Below are positions 61,623-64,000 of a stretch of DNA of 64,000 nt, one piece after another. Positions within the stretch are counted from its first letter, which is position 1. Each line of letters opens with the position of its first letter. The DNA is from Planctomycetota bacterium (GTDB taxonomy: Bacteria > Planctomycetota > Planctomycetia > Planctomycetales > Planctomycetaceae). The translations under genes and the position numbers were made by a program. The notes below the pieces were generated by a model. The model was not told the origin of the DNA. It was given only the letters and a program-made list of their open reading frames with translations, and searched no databases. The stretch covers positions 20,132 to 84,131 of the forward strand of contig QQVO01000039.1 in assembly GCA_003388505.1 (NCBI GenBank). Reading direction: 5' to 3'.

Positions 61623-62459
61623 GTGCTAGCCGACGACCGATGGATGGACGAAGACCAAGAAATCGCAATGAGTCTGTGGAGGTTGAATGCCGGAGCTGCC
61701 GCGGAGCGAGTCGGATGTGATCTGCCGAGGGCAGAGGCAATGGGGCCCGACGAACTGGATGACCTGCGAAGCGGCATCGAATTCGGACTGAAACGGACCG
61801 ACAAAATGCCAGACGACGTTGTCATGGGCGTCGTGGGTGCTGCATTCCGAATGGCGCGGTTCACTCTGGAAAACGGAGACTGGGATGCGGCGAAATTGGT
61901 CGCGGCAGAGCTCCGAAGCCACAGCGTTACACTTTATTCGCGATGCGCGAACGACATAGATCGGAGGGCGAAGGCTATCGACGAGATGCGGAGCGCGATC
62001 GCAAACCAGAGGGGTGAGTCGGAACCTGCCATCGATGACGAGAGAGACTCAGACGTCGAGACTCGACCGCGTAAGTACACGACGAAACCTCAGGCGGAAG
62101 CTGAAGCTCGTAAGCAATTTCACGCACTGAAGAGCATCGACAACAAAACAGAATGGGCACGAAGAATTCGTTGCGATAGGCGAATGATCGGAGAACTGTC
62201 TGCATGGAAAGACGGGGAAAACTTTCGAGGTGGTCTGTCGAAACTCAAATCGTTTCTCCGGACACTCGATCCACACCTTATGCAGGACATCTACAGTCAT
62301 AACAGCGACCTGTCGCAATTCTCCGTTGAGACGACGGCATCTCTTCCGGAGCACGTGCGCGAGTGGCTAGATGAGCTTCCCGCCGAGGAACGCGCAGAAA
62401 TGATTGCCCTGGTTTCTGATCAGGTTCGGGAGACGGTCAGAAACTCGGATCTCAAATGA
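61623..62459 (+). CDS. Hypothetical protein, probable integrase-linked cargo
   Basis: 278 residues from GTG 61623; AGGAGG (61612-61617) 5 bases before makes this start strong. Mostly helical and acidic; a polar linker (about 125-155) divides an N-terminal helical part (LRSGIEFGLKRTDKMPDDVVMGVVGAAFRMARFTLENGDWDAAKLVAAELRSHSVTLY) from a basic C-terminal part (ARKQFHALKSIDNKTEWARRIRCDRRMIGELSAWKDGENFRGGLSKLKSFLRTL) and an acidic tail. The C-terminal part could bind DNA. GC content is lower than in the chromosome around it. No family known to me. 61 bases after the integrase. Confidence 0.75.
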   Translation: MLADDRWMDEDQEIAMSLWRLNAGAAAERVGCDLPRAEAMGPDELDDLRSGIEFGLKRTDKMPDDVVMGVVGAAFRMARFTLENGDWDAAKLVAAELRSHSVTLYSRCANDIDRRAKAIDEMRSAIANQRGESEPAIDDERDSDVETRPRKYTTKPQAEAEARKQFHALKSIDNKTEWARRIRCDRRMIGELSAWKDGENFRGGLSKLKSFLRTLDPHLMQDIYSHNSDLSQFSVETTASLPEHVREWLDELPAEERAEMIALVSDQVRETVRNSDLK

Positions 62460-62610
62460 CCGACAATGCGCAAGAATGCGCGTTCATCTAGCCCGGATTA
62501 TTCATGGAGTCCGGGAATACACGAGCCTCCGGGGCATCTAAGAGGTTGGAACAGAACCACTTCCATTGATGCTCGGAGAGCTATTGTCAATTGTTGTGTT
62601 CTGCGATCGT

Positions 62611-63927
62611 TCAGGCGGCGTCCTGGAGGAGTCCGTCTTGGAAGGTCTTTCCTTCGAGGAGAGGGGTGATCAGGGCGTGGCCGTTGAGGCGACGCCAACC
62701 TTTCTGTGCTGACTGAGCCAGCTTGAACATCATCGTCAGACTGGCCCGCCTGGTCCCGTTGCCTTTCGTTCGTCGATGCCGCAGCCGGATCGTGGCAAAC
62801 GTCGATTCGATCGGGTTGGTCGTTCTCAAGTGTCTCCAGTGCTCGGCCGGGAAGTCGTAGAAGGTGAGCAGCACGTCGCGGTCTTTCTTGAGGCACTCAC
62901 AGGCCGCTTCGTACTTCGCAGCGTACTTCTCCAGGAAGTGATCGAAGGACGTGTTCGCTTCCTCGCGCGTCTCGGCCTGCCAGATCTCGTGCAGGTCGGC
63001 CTTGGCCTTCGGCTGAACACTCCGGGGCATCTTGTTGAGAACATTCGCCGTCTTGTGCACCCAGCACCGCTGCTCACCAGTCGTGGGAAACACTTCCCGG
63101 AGAGCCGCCCAGAAGCCGAGTGCTCCGTCGCCGACGGCCAGCTTCGGATCGATGGTCAGCCCCCGCTGCTGCAGGTCGAGGAGGAACTCCCGCCAGCTCT
63201 GCTTGCTCTCCCGGTAGCCGTCGATCACGCCGATCAGTTCCTTGCGGCCGTCGGTCGTGGCTCCCATCAAGACCAGCAGGCACTGCTTCTGGTTGGCGTC
63301 GTCTTCCAGGCGAACATTCGCGTAAATCCCGTCGGCCCAGACGTACACGTACTGCGTGGACGAGAGATCCCGTCGCATCCACGCGTCGTACTCCTGGCCC
63401 CACGTCTCCTTGAGCCGGACGACGACGTTCGCGCTCAGCCCCTTGGCTCCCTCGCCGACCAGCGCCTGGAGGGCATCACCGAAGTCGCCTGTCGAAACGC
63501 CTTTGAGGTACAGCCAGGGAATCAACTCTTCGATGGCTTTGCTCTTACGCAGATACGGCGGCAGCACGCTCGGCGAGAAGGTGACACGGTTCTCCGGGTC
63601 CGGTGATCGGTCCCGCACACGAGGTTGCACGACCTCCAGCGGCCCGGCTCCGGTGAGGATCTCTCGGGAGGGCAGGCGTCCGTTCCGGACCACCAGACGC
63701 CGCCCCTGCTCATCGCAGCGATCGGCGTGCTGCGCGATGAACTCGTTCACCTCCGCATCAATGGCCGCCTGCAACATCCGCTGGGCTCCCGTGCGGACCA
63801 GTTCATCGAGCGGACTGCGTGCCTCGAAGTTCTCTCGGAACTCCAGCACCTCCTGGTCAAGGGGTTCGTCGACGGGAGTTGTGTGGTGGACTGGTGCTGT
63901 TCGCTTCGCTGTCGTAGTCTTGCTCAT
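62611..63927 (-). mobile_element. IS256-family transposase (insertion sequence, ends unresolved)
   Basis: 438 residues, the usual length. Mutator-type DDE triad: D199 (YVYVWADGIYANVR), D267 (KLAVGDGALGFW), E374 (NPIESTFATIRLR), with the C-x2-H signature C288-W-V-H291 (RCWVHKTANVLNKMP). The frame is intact, so it may be active. The right end lies close to or beyond 64000, and no inverted repeat matching it could be found by eye in 62460-62610. Next to an integrase and cargo gene, in a mobile stretch. Confidence 0.92.
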
Positions 63928-63988
63928 GGCGTATCCTTGTGCCCGCGTCGGGCCGCTGGAGAAATAAAATCCCTCAGCAGGATACGCC
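63928..63988. repeat. Inverted repeat in the transposase leader
   Basis: GGCGTATCCT (63928-63937) and AGGATACGCC (63979-63988), perfect 10-base arms around 41 bases, directly upstream of the transposase start. May be an operator, or a subterminal part of the IS end. Confidence 0.6.
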
Positions 63989-64000
63989 GCCTTTCTTCAA

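Noticed and set aside
62460..62610. Left inverted repeat of the IS256-family element
   Set aside because: No stretch matches the complement of 63940-64000 well enough; the TAGCCCGGATTATTCATG word near 62490 looks like an element end but has no partner in the window.

Overview
This GC-rich window almost certainly comes from a planctomycete (class Planctomycetia). The main pointers are a paired DUF1553/PSD1 cytochrome-domain giant protein and Tat-exported DUF1501 protein, two formylglycine sulfatases, a DUF3472 protein, an alginate_exp-type porin, two tRNA genes without encoded CCA, a planctomycete-style tyrosine recombinase, and many lineage-typical dispersed palindromes between genes. Genus cannot be fixed from the sequence alone.

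Layout. 0-6.4 kb: the end of a DMT-type transporter, a secreted HEAT-repeat protein, a HIT hydrolase, an exported hypothetical protein and an outer-membrane porin. 6.4-11.6 kb: a compact accessory block with a beheaded Rrf2 regulator, DinB, SRPBCC, DUF488, a GAF/AAA+/Fis sigma-54 activator, and a divergent cytochrome P460-YHS-membrane protein operon behind a near-consensus sigma-54 promoter. 11.7-18.3 kb: HEAT lipoprotein, tRNA-Pro(GGG), and the DUF1501 / Uma2 / PSD1 operon. 18.3-23.1 kb: TIM-barrel isomerase, Cys-rich lipoprotein, PAC2 protein, C45 acyltransferase-like peptidase and Gfo/Idh/MocA oxidoreductase. 23.4-29.4 kb: SWIM-SNF2 helicase, catalase, EcsC protein, small acidic lipoprotein.

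29.4-34.2 kb: a repeat-rich non-coding stretch, then an operon of amidohydrolase, TauE/SafE permease and enolase-superfamily enzyme. 34.4-38.4 kb: HELVH membrane protein, a coiled-coil protein with a nuclease-like C-terminus, and an overlapping set of YbjN/CesT-like, DUF3472 and antitoxin-like genes. 38.5-41.7 kb: methyltransferase, FAD oxidoreductase and type III polyketide synthase, a small biosynthetic cluster. 42.2-52.8 kb: M20 peptidase, DUF2490 protein, second enolase-superfamily enzyme, APC permease, MFS transporter overlapping a SelA-like PLP enzyme, and a sulfatase. 53.2-59.9 kb: EF-G-like GTPase, DUF5989, second sulfatase, cardiolipin synthase-like PLD and DinB. 60-64 kb: tRNA-Lys(CTT), an atypical integrase, an unknown cargo gene and an IS256-family transposase: a mobile segment.

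How the genes work together. Sulfatases, two enolase-superfamily enzymes, a SelA-like enzyme, the amidohydrolase, the oxidoreductase and ACS/TSUP transporters fit the catabolism of sulfated, acidic polysaccharides. The sigma-54/P460 block looks like an inducible reactive-nitrogen response. The methyltransferase-flavoprotein-PKS cluster could make a modified phenolic or quinone lipid. At least five families of non-coding repeats (one copy interrupted by another repeat) sit between genes, mostly between 23 and 56 kb. All functions are assigned by reading motifs and protein families by eye; no database search was run.
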